Shown here: in pieces, positions 1-9,468 of the stretch | Layout: each line of letters begins with the position of its first letter | Numbering within the stretch: position 1 is the stretch's first letter | NCBI GenBank assembly: GCA_027923505.1 | Contig: BROI01000001.1 | Span: forward strand, 1,086,501 to 1,150,500 | Reading direction: 5' to 3' | Source: Mayamaea pseudoterrestris | Lineage: Eukaryota > Bacillariophyta > Bacillariophyceae > Sellaphorales > Sellaphoraceae | Length of the DNA: 64,000 bases | The notes under the pieces: generated by a model | The model's database searches: none | Told to the model about the DNA's origin: nothing | What the model saw: only the letters and a program-made list of their open reading frames with translations | Translations under genes and position numbers: made by a program

Positions 1-306
1 CTTGGTCTCGTGCTGGTGCGAGGCGAAAATGTGATTAGCATGGCTGTTGAAGGTCCTCCGCCACCGTCGGCTCCCAAGGCAGCTCCTGGTGGACCGGGAA
101 TGGCGCGCGGCGTTGGTCGAGGAATGTTGGTTCCGCCGCCACAGCAACCACCCGGCGGCATGGCTCCGCCGGTTGGTTTGGGTGCCGCTCCTGTCTATGG
201 CATGGGAAACTTGCCGCCGCCACCGCCTCCTCCGCATGGTGCATATCCGCCGCCCGGAATGGGCAGAGGCATGCCACCGCAACAGATGAGACCTCCTGGA
301 TATTGA
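1..306 (+). CDS. SNRPB: Small nuclear ribonucleoprotein SmB/B' (C-terminal part, 5' truncated)
   Basis: The frame is open from the left edge and begins [14 protein letters not shown], which is the last strand of the Sm fold (Sm2 motif) of SmB/SmN, followed by the VEGPPP junction and a Gly/Pro/Met-rich tail with PPPPPP and GMGRGMPP stretches. SmB is one of seven Sm proteins that form the ring around U1, U2, U4 and U5 snRNAs in the spliceosome. Its Pro-rich, RG-containing tail binds WW/GYF proteins and can be arginine-methylated in animals. The N-terminal Sm1 half lies outside the window. The stop is at 304-306. Identity is confident because the Sm2-to-tail junction is nearly diagnostic; the short tail (about 80 residues) is typical of protists. 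Confidence 0.88.
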   Translation, partial: LGLVLVRGENVISMAVEGPPPPSAPKAAPGGPGMARGVGRGMLVPPPQQPPGGMAPPVGLGAAPVYGMGNLPPPPPPPHGAYPPPGMGRGMPPQQMRPPGY

Positions 307-382
307 GCGAGTATAAAACGCATTATAGCAGTGTTCAGGGGTATAGGTTCTGCGTAGTAGAGTCTTTTACTTCTTATCAAAG

Positions 383-769
383 TTAGTCCATATTCAATAG
401 ATGACTGTTAAATTTTAGGTGAATTTCTCGTCTTGGTTGCCGGAGGAACATCACCATCGAATCGAAAGGGCAAACCGTTAAGCTGTCACCTACTTTGCTT
501 TCCTTGTCTTCCATGCCCGTTTCCAGTAGAATTACGTTACCTGTAAAAACACTTTGGCTGTCTTTGCTGGACTGCGGCTGGTAAAAAAAGTCAAAACGTT
601 TGTTTAGTGAATTTGATATAAGCAGCTCAATCTGCGGCGTGATAGCCATTAAGCACAACCATGACATTTTATCATCGATGTTAATGACGACGTCCCAGTA
701 GACTTTCTTCAATGGGCTTGGTGTGAACGAAAGACAAGTAATGACTACTGTAGGGCGAAAGCGAGTCAT
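383..769 (-). CDS. Hypothetical protein, about 128 residues
   Basis: The minus-strand frame remains open upstream of the first ATG (at 769), so the start is uncertain and an upstream exon is possible. The translation starts MTRFRPTVVITC and has alternating hydrophobic segments (VYWDVVINI, MSWLCLMAI, QIELLI) followed by a polar tail, as in a small beta-rich domain. I do not recognise a family. It ends about 75 bp from the convergent SmB stop and shares an upstream region of roughly 500 bp with the corepressor gene at 1269. It could be the last exon of a spliced gene. Coding status is moderately supported by length and composition only. Confidence 0.4.
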   Translation of the reverse strand: MTRFRPTVVITCLSFTPSPLKKVYWDVVINIDDKMSWLCLMAITPQIELLISNSLNKRFDFFYQPQSSKDSQSVFTGNVILLETGMEDKESKVGDSLTVCPFDSMVMFLRQPRREIHLKFNSHLLNMD

Positions 770-1268
770 CTCAAGGGGCAAGCGGCGCGAGTCGGCAGGA
801 TCACAGATTGTCCGAGCTCCCCTCGCTCGCAATGAAAGTGGAAAAGGCTGCTTGAAAGAGCCATGGGTAGTTCATAGTGCTTGCTTGCTCCGATTTTGGT
901 TAAAAAAAATTGGCATCGACGGCAGTTAATAAGAAATGTGTATCGTTTTGCTTGCGCCTGTGAGCGCCTGACTTTGGATCAAGCATCGTTCGGAGCTACG
1001 GGATCAGCAAAGAGTCGTAACTGCGGGAACCAATTCTCGCGAATCTGCTAGAGCTTCCCGTCCACTGTAAACGAATTGGTGAGAGTGTCATGGGATGAAC
1101 AATGAACACTGTCATCATGCTCATTGATTCGACAGGTCAACTCAAGCTGACGTCCGAAAAACCGTTGCGACAGAGAAACTGCTGCTGCTCGGCGAACCAT
1201 CACCATGGGATTCTTCGATGAAGCTGCCGTTAACGTACTTGAGTAGCTACAGCAGGTAACGAAGCAGC
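770..1268. other. Intergenic region between divergent genes
   Basis: About 500 bp separating the minus-strand hypothetical gene from the plus-strand corepressor gene, and so the likely promoter region for both. I see no convincing ORF, RNA gene or repeat in it. Confidence 0.5.
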
Positions 1269-4200
1269 ATGTCTTGGAACAATAACAACAATAGCTTGGG
1301 CGATATTCGAGAGGATGATTCTGAAGATGGAGAAATTGACGAAGAGGAGGGAGAAATTGTATTGCCAAGCGACAATCCGCCTCCACCACCAGCTTCGGCT
1401 TCCGCGCCAATTAATCAGCCACCAGCTTTAGTAAGCAGTATCAGCGGCCTTCAAAATAATCCTGCATCTCAGCAGCAGCAGCGGCCTCCTCCTCCAAATT
1501 TTCCTCCTCCGTCTCTTGCCCGCCGCAATTCATGGCAGGGACGAGGAGGACCGCCCGATGGTCTTGCAGCTCATCGAGGCCGAGGATTTCCTCGCGGTGG
1601 CGGACGACTTGGAAATAGACGTCACTCCTTCAACACAAGTGACGTTAACAATAATAATCAGAGACTTCCTTTACCATTGCCTGGAGCATCAAGGTCGCAA
1701 AGCTTTTCGGCGGTTCCCATGCACGTTGTTTCGCAGTCGCAGCAGCAGCTACACCAACAGCAACATGGTCCTTCCAACCTTGCTCCAGCGGGATTGTCGC
1801 CTCGGCCGACGGATCCGCGTTTTCGAGGAGGCTTTGTTGGAAACTCCAGTCATCCGTCGGCCATGAAAGCGCGCATGGCGGCTCTGGAGCACAGCGAAGC
1901 TGGCAGCGCTGCTGCTTCTTCATCATTGCTCGTTCAGCAGCTAGATCAACCTGCACCCGACCAGCGCGAACATAGTTTGGAGCCCAGCTCCAGCGATGGA
2001 CGAGAATTGCAAGGCCGCGATGAAGGTTTGCAACAGACTGACGGAGAAACACGCAGCAATGAAACGTCTCATGGGCTTCCTCGTCCGCCCTTTTTGAACA
2101 TGGCCATTAGTGAACCAATTCCAAGAATAACCCATTTGCAGAGTCGCAGACCATCTTCTAACATCAGTGGTCATCATGCTTTGGAAGGAAGCATGGGAGA
2201 GTCAAGTTATTACGGTCCGGCAGCAAGTGGAAGCACCACAAATAGCGCTTCATTGGGACCTCTGGCTAGATTACGGACTGGCGAACATGGCATGGCAACA
2301 GAGACAGGCCATTATGGACCAGCGGGCGCCATGGATGAATCGGCTCCTCCAGGTGTGCATCGAACCGAATTTCCGACGATGACAAGAAAGCCACCGAAAT
2401 CAACGCAGACGATGGGCCATTATGGGCCGTCGAGTGATAATCAAGAGTTCACGGCCACAGAGGAGGATCACATGCCATTTGCGGGTGCGTCGCAGCGACC
2501 TCCAGTTGACGCAAGGGGACAATCTGCCTTTGCTCGAGAACATGAGGATCGACCATTTGCGGGTCAGCAGCGTTCCTTCGATGGACGGATTCCAACTCAT
2601 CAACGTTATGCGCACGCTGGTCGCGGCGACAACTGGTCATTCGGGCCGCGGCAGCAAATGGAACATCAAGGAAGGGGCTTTGGTCCGCATTCCCAGCAGC
2701 ATGACCAGCGAAATATCAATCACCAGCCAGACAATCGCGGTCTGAATCAGCAGGGGCGAGTTTTTGGCCCACAGCAACGCCAACCGCCACTGCAGGATCG
2801 TGGATTTGGTTTTCGCAAGCCACCATTCTCGAGCGAGTCATTGTCCCCACGCGGTAGCGTGCAAGGTGCAGGCGGCTTTTCGCGTGATCGGCGCGACTGG
2901 ACTCAACGAGCATCACCGCAGTCTTCCCCGTTTGGTCGCAAGAATATCGTACCAATGCCTTTGCAAGGACCTGCGATACCATTACCAGCATTGGATGGAA
3001 ATGAAGTGGAAGTCGAAAAAGAGAGGCTTCAAGGTGACGCTGGCCAGCTCAAGGACGATAAATCTGCCGCTCAGACTCATACTGCTGGAGTATCGGCTAT
3101 AACTGTACCGAGTGATGTGTCAATGCCTCCACCTGCTGCTCCACCTGCTGCTCCATCGTCTGCTCCCATTGTCGCACCTTTGACCAGTCTAACGACTAAT
3201 TTTTTGGGCGACGAGGCGACTATTGAACGCGCGGAAGCTGCCATCAAGAAATTGAGCGAGCTTGTTGGCAATCCAAGTCTGAAAGCTACCCCAGGTCCCG
3301 AAAGTCACAGTGATCTGCCAAGCAAACAGCTCTTGTTTCATGCTCTAGCAACGATGGATACTACGGTTAAAGCACTTCAGCAACAAGTCACGGACACTGA
3401 AAGCGAGCTCGAACATACAGAACGTTTTGCGGAGGCGGAAGTCGCAAGTGCACAGCATCGCGCCAAGCAATCGTTTCTAGATGTTGATAAGGACCGGTCG
3501 CAACAGGAAGAAGCGGCTCGTAGGGTAGTGAATGATGAATCAGAGCGAGAATTAGAACTACAGTTGCAACTCGCACAGAATTCGTTCGACGTTGATTTGA
3601 GTTCAGAACTTGCGAAGCTAGACGAGCAAGTTGCTGCCAGTAAACAGCAGGAGCAGACTCGACTAGCAGAAGCAACGATAGCGCAAGTCATTGTGGCGGC
3701 AGAAAACTTCGACAAGGACATAACGAAAGCCAGACGCGAATTAGAGCGAGCGGCTCATTCGACGAAGAAGACAGAAACGAAAGTTGCTATTGCCGAAACT
3801 AGTTATCAAGCAAAGATTGAGAGCGATTACGAACAAAAGGAGTCTAACAATGCTGAGTGTCATAAAATTCCAAGCTTGGTGTCAAACATTCTTGCCGAAA
3901 ATAAGCGTCGTGCTGCCGAGTCGCATATGAGTATCCTTTTTAACGGTCTTGGTGATGAAGCTGCGTCGACAGTTCGAGATCCGAAGTTTGGTTTGACCAA
4001 TACCGAATGGGGAATAAAGGCTCGGCAGGTAACTGGTCTTGCCGACGCTCTATATTCAGAGCCTTGCGAAACGCCTTACTATGACACTATCGAGCAAAAC
4101 CATGCAGCGATTGCTGCTCTAGTAAAGGAGTTTATTCGCGACAAGCAGATCCGTCTGCAGGTCCACTGGAACACTTTAGCTATCGAGTACGAGATACGTC

Positions 4201-6227
4201 AAAAAGCACACGATAAGCATTTACAGAAATTGAATGCTGGCAAAACTAAACGGCAGCGCTCTTCTAGCATAGTTCGACATTCAATCTTTTCGAAACCTGG
4301 CCTACCAATTCTAGAGTCGCAAGGTGGGCGCACGTCATCCAACCCTTATCGTCGAGCGAGGCGCGGAAATGAAGTCCGGTCTGAATATGAGCAGGAACAG
4401 ATCATTGCAGAATTAGCCGCAAAGGAAGCTTACGAGAGAAAAATATCACACGGTGGATCGGACCTTCCGAGGCAGATTGGCCAGCTGGAGCGAAGCCTCA
4501 CTGCTACGTTTTACAATACTTTCGAGGGACAGAGAGTTAATATGATGGAGCAGGAAGCCAACCTTGCGTTGGAAAATGTATGGACTGACATGGAAAAATG
4601 CATATTCTTGGATCGGTTTATGCAACACCCAAAAGATTTTCGCAAGATTGCCATGTTCCTGAGGAATAAGGGCACCAACGACTGCGTCAAGTTCTATTAC
4701 GACTCAAAGCCATACGTTCCATACAAAGCGGCTTTAAAAGAGTTTTTGATGCGGCGAAAGAAGAAAGAGTCTGCTACGTGGGACGCTACGATTGACGCGG
4801 CTATATCATGCGGAGCTGTTGTTGTGGCAGGTGACAGCGAGGAGAAGCCTTTAGTATTCATGCTTCCGGAAACCTCTTGCCACCATACTTGCCACTTCCA
4901 CCCGATGAAGAGAGAGATTCTGGATTCGTTGAATGAAAATGACGTAATAACCTTAGACGTTGCTGGTGATGATTCGGACGACGAGACACCTCGGGATCCT
5001 GGAAAGCCTAAACGCAGATCGCACATTCCCTTGTTCCATCTTGATCCAGAGCAGCGGAAATTTATAAAGGGAACATCGTCTCATGAGCATCTGAAATTGT
5101 CGTTGAGCCGTGCTAGTCTCGCTGAGACGGAAATGACGGGCGATAGTAATAGCTTGGGAGATATTTACGACGAGAGAACCGAGAAGACCTTGACGCCCAT
5201 GCGGCGCCCTCCTCAGAAGTGGAATGAAGATGAAAAGAATATATTTGTCGAGACGCTAGCTAAACATGGACGCGACTGGAATCTTTTAGCAAACGCCGTC
5301 GGAACAAAAAGTACGTCACAGATCAAGAACTACTATTATGACTACATGAAACAATCAGGCAAACTCCGTCCTGATAAAGCGAAGAAGCTGAGAGTAGACG
5401 GTCGAAAGCGCAAACGAGAGCAAGAGACTGATACCAATCCTACCCAATTTCAAGGTAGCGACAATTCAGAACCCAGCCTTCCACTTGATGAAGTGCCACA
5501 ACTTGCGCCTGTCCTACCTTTGGGACAACAACCGCCGGATCTCCATTCTGGACCTGCACTCGAAGCACTTTTTCGACAGCAACAAGAACAAACTCAAAAT
5601 TTTCAAGTGATGTCCAATCAGGTTAACGATTATTCTGCTACAGATATTTGGCTTCATCAGCAGCTTCAACAGCAACAAGCCCATCATAATCAAGCGCCAA
5701 TGTTGTCATCTAATACAGATGAGATGACGCACCAGCTTTTGCAGAGGCATACGTCGCAATCCCAGCAGCGTCAGCAATTACTTCAAAATATGCTACCATG
5801 GAACGCCCACAATCAGCCTCAGATGAGACAATCTAGCGCATCGCACGATTACCTCAGTGACGCATCCTCATTTGCAACCTCATCCCAACTGCAGGCCTTG
5901 CTCCAATTGCAGCAGCAGCAACAACAACAGCACCGCCACCAGCAGCCCCACCATCAACACAACCCATTAGGGGCATACTCCGCTGGAGGAAATATAAGCT
6001 CGTTATCTGGTATAAGTGGACTCAATTCGTCCGTTTTGGAACTAGCGCTCGCGCAACAACAACGCAACCAGCAGCAGCAACATCACCACCACCTGGCGCA
6101 ACAGCATCAATCATCTCAGCAACTTTCGGCCGAGCAGATTGCTCTCCAACAACTACTTGGTCTTGGCGACAGTTCCGATGCCTTGGCGTTGCTTCGCCAT
6201 GCCATGAACAGCAATCGTCAAAATTAA
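1269..6227 (+). CDS. NCoR/SMRT-like SANT-domain transcriptional corepressor
   Basis: A single uninterrupted frame of 1652 residues. It has an acidic start (EDGEIDEEEGEI, residues about 20-31), a long disordered Pro/Gln/Gly/Arg-rich region, a coiled coil (about 690-860), and a segment ILAENKRRAAESH (about 880) resembling the region before the first SANT in NCoR/Snt1 proteins. SANT1 follows at about 1100-1150 (VWTDMEKCIFLDRFMQHPK, DCVKFYYDSK). SANT2 is at about 1316-1362 (KWNEDEKNIFVETLAKHGRDW, QIKNYYYDY). The C-terminus is rich in Gln and His. In animals and yeast (NCoR/SMRT, Snt1) and plants (PWR) this architecture scaffolds class I histone deacetylases, with SANT1 activating the enzyme. A nuclear HDAC-scaffold role is inferred from the family. 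The start ATG opens the frame and no intron is needed. The gene converges on the MOSC gene with only 23 bp between the stops. Confidence 0.85.
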   Translation: MSWNNNNNSLGDIREDDSEDGEIDEEEGEIVLPSDNPPPPPASASAPINQPPALVSSISGLQNNPASQQQQRPPPPNFPPPSLARRNSWQGRGGPPDGLAAHRGRGFPRGGGRLGNRRHSFNTSDVNNNNQRLPLPLPGASRSQSFSAVPMHVVSQSQQQLHQQQHGPSNLAPAGLSPRPTDPRFRGGFVGNSSHPSAMKARMAALEHSEAGSAAASSSLLVQQLDQPAPDQREHSLEPSSSDGRELQGRDEGLQQTDGETRSNETSHGLPRPPFLNMAISEPIPRITHLQSRRPSSNISGHHALEGSMGESSYYGPAASGSTTNSASLGPLARLRTGEHGMATETGHYGPAGAMDESAPPGVHRTEFPTMTRKPPKSTQTMGHYGPSSDNQEFTATEEDHMPFAGASQRPPVDARGQSAFAREHEDRPFAGQQRSFDGRIPTHQRYAHAGRGDNWSFGPRQQMEHQGRGFGPHSQQHDQRNINHQPDNRGLNQQGRVFGPQQRQPPLQDRGFGFRKPPFSSESLSPRGSVQGAGGFSRDRRDWTQRASPQSSPFGRKNIVPMPLQGPAIPLPALDGNEVEVEKERLQGDAGQLKDDKSAAQTHTAGVSAITVPSDVSMPPPAAPPAAPSSAPIVAPLTSLTTNFLGDEATIERAEAAIKKLSELVGNPSLKATPGPESHSDLPSKQLLFHALATMDTTVKALQQQVTDTESELEHTERFAEAEVASAQHRAKQSFLDVDKDRSQQEEAARRVVNDESERELELQLQLAQNSFDVDLSSELAKLDEQVAASKQQEQTRLAEATIAQVIVAAENFDKDITKARRELERAAHSTKKTETKVAIAETSYQAKIESDYEQKESNNAECHKIPSLVSNILAENKRRAAESHMSILFNGLGDEAASTVRDPKFGLTNTEWGIKARQVTGLADALYSEPCETPYYDTIEQNHAAIAALVKEFIRDKQIRLQVHWNTLAIEYEIRQKAHDKHLQKLNAGKTKRQRSSSIVRHSIFSKPGLPILESQGGRTSSNPYRRARRGNEVRSEYEQEQIIAELAAKEAYERKISHGGSDLPRQIGQLERSLTATFYNTFEGQRVNMMEQEANLALENVWTDMEKCIFLDRFMQHPKDFRKIAMFLRNKGTNDCVKFYYDSKPYVPYKAALKEFLMRRKKKESATWDATIDAAISCGAVVVAGDSEEKPLVFMLPETSCHHTCHFHPMKREILDSLNENDVITLDVAGDDSDDETPRDPGKPKRRSHIPLFHLDPEQRKFIKGTSSHEHLKLSLSRASLAETEMTGDSNSLGDIYDERTEKTLTPMRRPPQKWNEDEKNIFVETLAKHGRDWNLLANAVGTKSTSQIKNYYYDYMKQSGKLRPDKAKKLRVDGRKRKREQETDTNPTQFQGSDNSEPSLPLDEVPQLAPVLPLGQQPPDLHSGPALEALFRQQQEQTQNFQVMSNQVNDYSATDIWLHQQLQQQQAHHNQAPMLSSNTDEMTHQLLQRHTSQSQQRQQLLQNMLPWNAHNQPQMRQSSASHDYLSDASSFATSSQLQALLQLQQQQQQQHRHQQPHHQHNPLGAYSAGGNISSLSGISGLNSSVLELALAQQQRNQQQQHHHHLAQQHQSSQQLSAEQIALQQLLGLGDSSDALALLRHAMNSNRQN

Positions 6228-6250
6228 ATGAATTTATTAGTATAAGTGAT

Positions 6251-7210
6251 CTAAACATCTTTCCTTAATTGCAGTACACTTCCAATCTGCATACTTCCTG
6301 GCGCATCCACAACGGCATAGACTCCCAAGTATGGCCCATGCTGTGGATAGTGCTGCGCCAATAGTTTCGGAACGTCCAAGCAAGTAAAGTTTGGATATTC
6401 GCTCGGATTGATTGAAACACCCTTGCATCGAACCGTCTTGCTAATGACGGTCAGCGTCAAACCACTCTCTGGCTCGAGTAGTTGCTGCTTGTTTGCGACC
6501 CAGTCAAACTCAGACCATGCCGGTGGACCTTGAATGACAATGTTGGGTCGAAAGCGTGTCGCCTGGAGAAATGGGAGTTGAAGAGTATTTTGAATGTCAT
6601 CAATCGTCGCTTGATTGATAATGTGAACCGTCCGCGTATCGTTTCGCTGCTTATAGCCTGACGAAGTGTTTCCAAATTGGTGAGTATGCTTATTCGAAGA
6701 AGAGTTTGATGTAATGCAGTGAACCTTCTTGCCGGATTCGGTGGACATGAATTCTGCAAAACGTTCGCGGTTCGTCGGTTGCTGCAAGTCAATCTCGTCG
6801 AAAAAGATTTGCCCAGTCGATCGACTCTTGAGTGTCAGCAGCCGTCGCTGAGAACCATCGCTTCCGTGTCCTTTTTCAATTCTATAGTTGGATTTAAACT
6901 GCGCCAAAAACTCTGGATCAGAAAAGGCACACAAGAAATTCTCCTTGTGGAGCCACTCGCCGGGCTTGTAGTTCTGTTGGGCAGACTCCAGCAGTAGAGC
7001 GAATCGACGATCATCAGGAAAAGTGTCTCCAGCTGAGTCAAAATCTACGCGAGTTAGTTGGTCGCCCGATAGACCCTTGACGGCATATCGATGCAGGCCC
7101 GAAACTGTCATGCAGGTGGACGACGATGCTGTCGCTGCAGCTGTGTTTGCTTCGAGACTATTACCGCTAGAAGTAGCAAGTAAGTGAGAAAGCCAATTGA
7201 ATGAGCGCAT
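6251..7210 (-). CDS. MOSC domain protein (mARC-like molybdenum cofactor sulfurase C-terminal family)
   Basis: 319 residues. The N-terminal beta-barrel domain (MOSC_N) starts around residue 33 with MTVSGLHRYAVKGLSG and continues through DDRRFALL. The MOSC domain proper includes LQATRFRPNIVI (about 210-225) and the Moco-ligating Cys in TVRCKGVSINP (about residue 262). This is the architecture of mARC (amidoxime reducing component) and of plant and bacterial YcbX-type proteins, which bind molybdenum cofactor and reduce N-hydroxylated compounds. The roughly 30-residue N-terminal extension, rich in Ser, Ala and Thr, could be a mitochondrial or other targeting signal. MOSC function is inferred from the family; the substrate is unknown. 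The start at 7210 is the only ATG upstream of the domain in frame apart from the one directly before the domain. Confidence 0.85.
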   Translation of the reverse strand: MRSFNWLSHLLATSSGNSLEANTAAATASSSTCMTVSGLHRYAVKGLSGDQLTRVDFDSAGDTFPDDRRFALLLESAQQNYKPGEWLHKENFLCAFSDPEFLAQFKSNYRIEKGHGSDGSQRRLLTLKSRSTGQIFFDEIDLQQPTNRERFAEFMSTESGKKVHCITSNSSSNKHTHQFGNTSSGYKQRNDTRTVHIINQATIDDIQNTLQLPFLQATRFRPNIVIQGPPAWSEFDWVANKQQLLEPESGLTLTVISKTVRCKGVSINPSEYPNFTCLDVPKLLAQHYPQHGPYLGVYAVVDAPGSMQIGSVLQLRKDV

Positions 7211-7514
7211 GGTGCTTTATCTTATTTACGTTTTGTGTCCTGGGGCCAGTGCACTGTCGTCGAAGGACCGGCATTTTGTGAGGATCTTCATCATGGTCGT
7301 CGACGAAGCAACCATCAAGCCCGCGCCGGCGCGCCATCTCAGGACGCATCGGTAAACGGTTCCCGATTCCAATGCATCGCATGTTAGCTATGCGTGCCGA
7401 TAAGCAATATCATAGTTTAAGGATGCATTCGCGCATCCGAAAGATCATACCATATGGACGAACAACAGAATATTAAACCTTATAATTATATATATTTTTC
7501 CCAACTTTCACCAT
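7211..7514. other. Intergenic, AT-rich toward 7400-7510
   Basis: About 300 bp between two minus-strand genes. It holds a GC-rich palindromic patch (GCGCCGGCGCGCC near 7323-7335) and an AT-rich stretch near 7470-7500 that is probably the 3' region of the downstream-listed gene. No gene is seen. Confidence 0.4.
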
Positions 7515-8384
7515 TCATGTAATGGTTGGTCGCCTTGTCTGCAACGACTTGTTTGAGCTATGCGAAGACCGACCGCGCTGGGTAGGGCGAGGCTGCCGTC
7601 TCGTAAAGGCCATGATTGCAGCTTGCTGGTCCATGACAGTCGAATCGTCACCAGACGAGCCGACACTGTGGGCACTGCTATTGTAGCGGCAGAGCATGAT
7701 GTTTCTCTGCAATCGAACGCTTTCCGAACCATGGCTGCTGCTTGTGGAGCAGGTTTCTGAGGATACATCTTTTATAGATGACGGCGACAGAGCAACTTGG
7801 TCATAGTTTTCAAGAATAACATCATTCCTTTCGGCCGCTCCACTGTCTAATGACTTTGGATTTGTCGTTGGCTCTTTTGTGCCTTGCACGAGTGATCGCT
7901 GCTCAAGGAATGCTTGGAGCGAAATGGGGCGTGGCGAAGAGGTTTGTTCCTGACTGTAATGAGCAGAAGTGGCAGCAGGAAGCAGACGCGCATTCTCTTT
8001 TGTCTCGCAACGAATGCGTGCCACGCGCTTGATATGAATGGCTCGAGTTTCGCTTGTCGTGCTTGTTTCGAGAGCAATCGAGTTGCCTTGTTCGCGCTCG
8101 TTCGGGAGGGTGACTTGGTCGCTTGTTTCCGATGCCTGGCTTTCCAAGGACTGTGATGAATTACCAAAATGTGAAGATTGATGGCATCTTCTGGTAATGA
8201 CGAGACTTGGCTTGTTTTCGATATTCCGGCCACCGGTAGGCGTTCTAGGCGAAGGCGTGGCTCGATGGTCAAGTAGCCTGGAATTCTTCTTCAGAGCGGT
8301 AGTTGGAGGTGAGTATGCCGCATTGACATTGTTCATTGAGCGGCGCTTTAAGGTAAGCATCTTGTCGGCATTGTCGAAACCCAT
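7515..8384 (-). CDS. Ser-rich disordered protein, paralogue A of a local three-gene family
   Basis: 289 residues with almost no hydrophobic core, rich in Ser, Thr, Arg and Asn. It begins MGFDNADKMLTLKRRS and ends with MDQQAAIMAFTRRQPRP and a final RRPTIT. The minus-strand neighbour at 9469-10992 begins MGFGNADKTLTLKRRS and has MDQHAAMLAFTRR and RRPTIA at its end, so the two are clearly paralogues with conserved termini and diverged middles. No catalytic domain is recognisable. The conserved basic LTLKRRS start and RRPTI end look like short linear motifs, possibly phosphorylation or docking sites; that is inference. The ATG at 8384 is supported by its match to the paralogue start. Tandem orientation with the paralogue implies local duplication. 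Confidence 0.75.
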   Translation of the reverse strand: MGFDNADKMLTLKRRSMNNVNAAYSPPTTALKKNSRLLDHRATPSPRTPTGGRNIENKPSLVITRRCHQSSHFGNSSQSLESQASETSDQVTLPNEREQGNSIALETSTTSETRAIHIKRVARIRCETKENARLLPAATSAHYSQEQTSSPRPISLQAFLEQRSLVQGTKEPTTNPKSLDSGAAERNDVILENYDQVALSPSSIKDVSSETCSTSSSHGSESVRLQRNIMLCRYNSSAHSVGSSGDDSTVMDQQAAIMAFTRRQPRPTQRGRSSHSSNKSLQTRRPTIT

Positions 8385-9468
8385 GGTGAAGAGTTGAAAG
8401 GATGAGGGTTGATGAATGCGCTGATCTCACAGTCAATGATTTTTGTGATCACCGAGTTGGTTCACCATTGAAGAAGCACTCCGAACAAATGACCTTCGGC
8501 GGAACTGTTGCAACTCCGAAGCGAATGACCGCATTTATGAGTATGTGTACATTACAAATCATACTTCACGAACTGTCTACGAGCCGTCGGAGAATTCGAG
8601 CGTTCTTCATCGAATATTGGTCATTTGCGTACTTCGGCTTTTCGTCATCAGTCGTGTTGCTAGCATACTAGCCGAATATATCATACCGGTGGCTTGAATT
8701 CACTGGTTTGGCTAACCATTCACGTAAAGCATTAGCATATAATGTCTCCCAACGGTGATATGGTAGTGCAGTTGTAAGAATTTCTCCCCACAACACGCAC
8801 TACCTACAAGTCGGCTCCCATTTGGCATGGCGACTTGACGGGCGCAGCGCTTGCGAAAACATTCCCATTTGCTTGCTTGCGAACGAGACGGGCAAGGTCA
8901 TGCAGTCTACCTGTCAACTAAAGGACAGCCCCGAGTACTACGTCGTTTCCGCCAAGACTGTCTTATACCTTGAAAAGCAAGTTTGTAAGTTGCCCGCAAG
9001 CTCACCAAAGACAATTCGTTGCCGTTTGTCGTTGCAGAGCAGTCTTGCCGGACGGCGACGATGACAAGATCCCCCAGAGAGTATGACCTGAGGCGGCGCG
9101 TGCAAGGTTGTATGGTGTTTGTGCGTTGACGGAACAGTTTGAAATGGGAGGAAACGTATATGACGCAAGACTATTGGTGGATAGGATAGTGTTACTTCGT
9201 GATAACATAGTATCAAACATTGGTTACATGAAGCAGCTTTTGATAGGTCGATCGCTTTCCATTGGCGACGCATGTTGAGTAATCGCAAGATGGGTGGAAC
9301 CTCGAACAAGCGACTCGATGCGCCAGCAGTACGCCACCGATACAAGAGCAAACAAATGCTATTAACAACCTCGCTTAACGACGCACATCCGTTGTACTAG
9401 CAGAGTGTTTCGTACGATTACCTGAAACCGTTTTTTAAGTAGCTTCCTGTACCATATCCTCGACCAAA
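8385..9468. other. Intergenic region between tandem paralogues
   Basis: About 1.1 kb between the two minus-strand paralogues. Short frames exist (for example 8822-9064 +) but show no recognisable protein character, and no repeat or RNA gene is apparent. It probably contains the promoter of the 7515-8384 gene and the 3' flank of the 9469-10992 gene. Confidence 0.4.

Noticed and set aside
5900-6110. Gln/His runs at the C-terminus of the corepressor as a possible separate repeat element
   Set aside because: They are in frame with the SANT protein and are ordinary CAG/CAA low-complexity coding sequence.
8822-9064. Plus-strand frame of 80 codons between the paralogues A and B
   Set aside because: Composition is not protein-like (repeated Arg/Leu/Ser from random frame), with no homologous counterpart upstream of the other paralogues.
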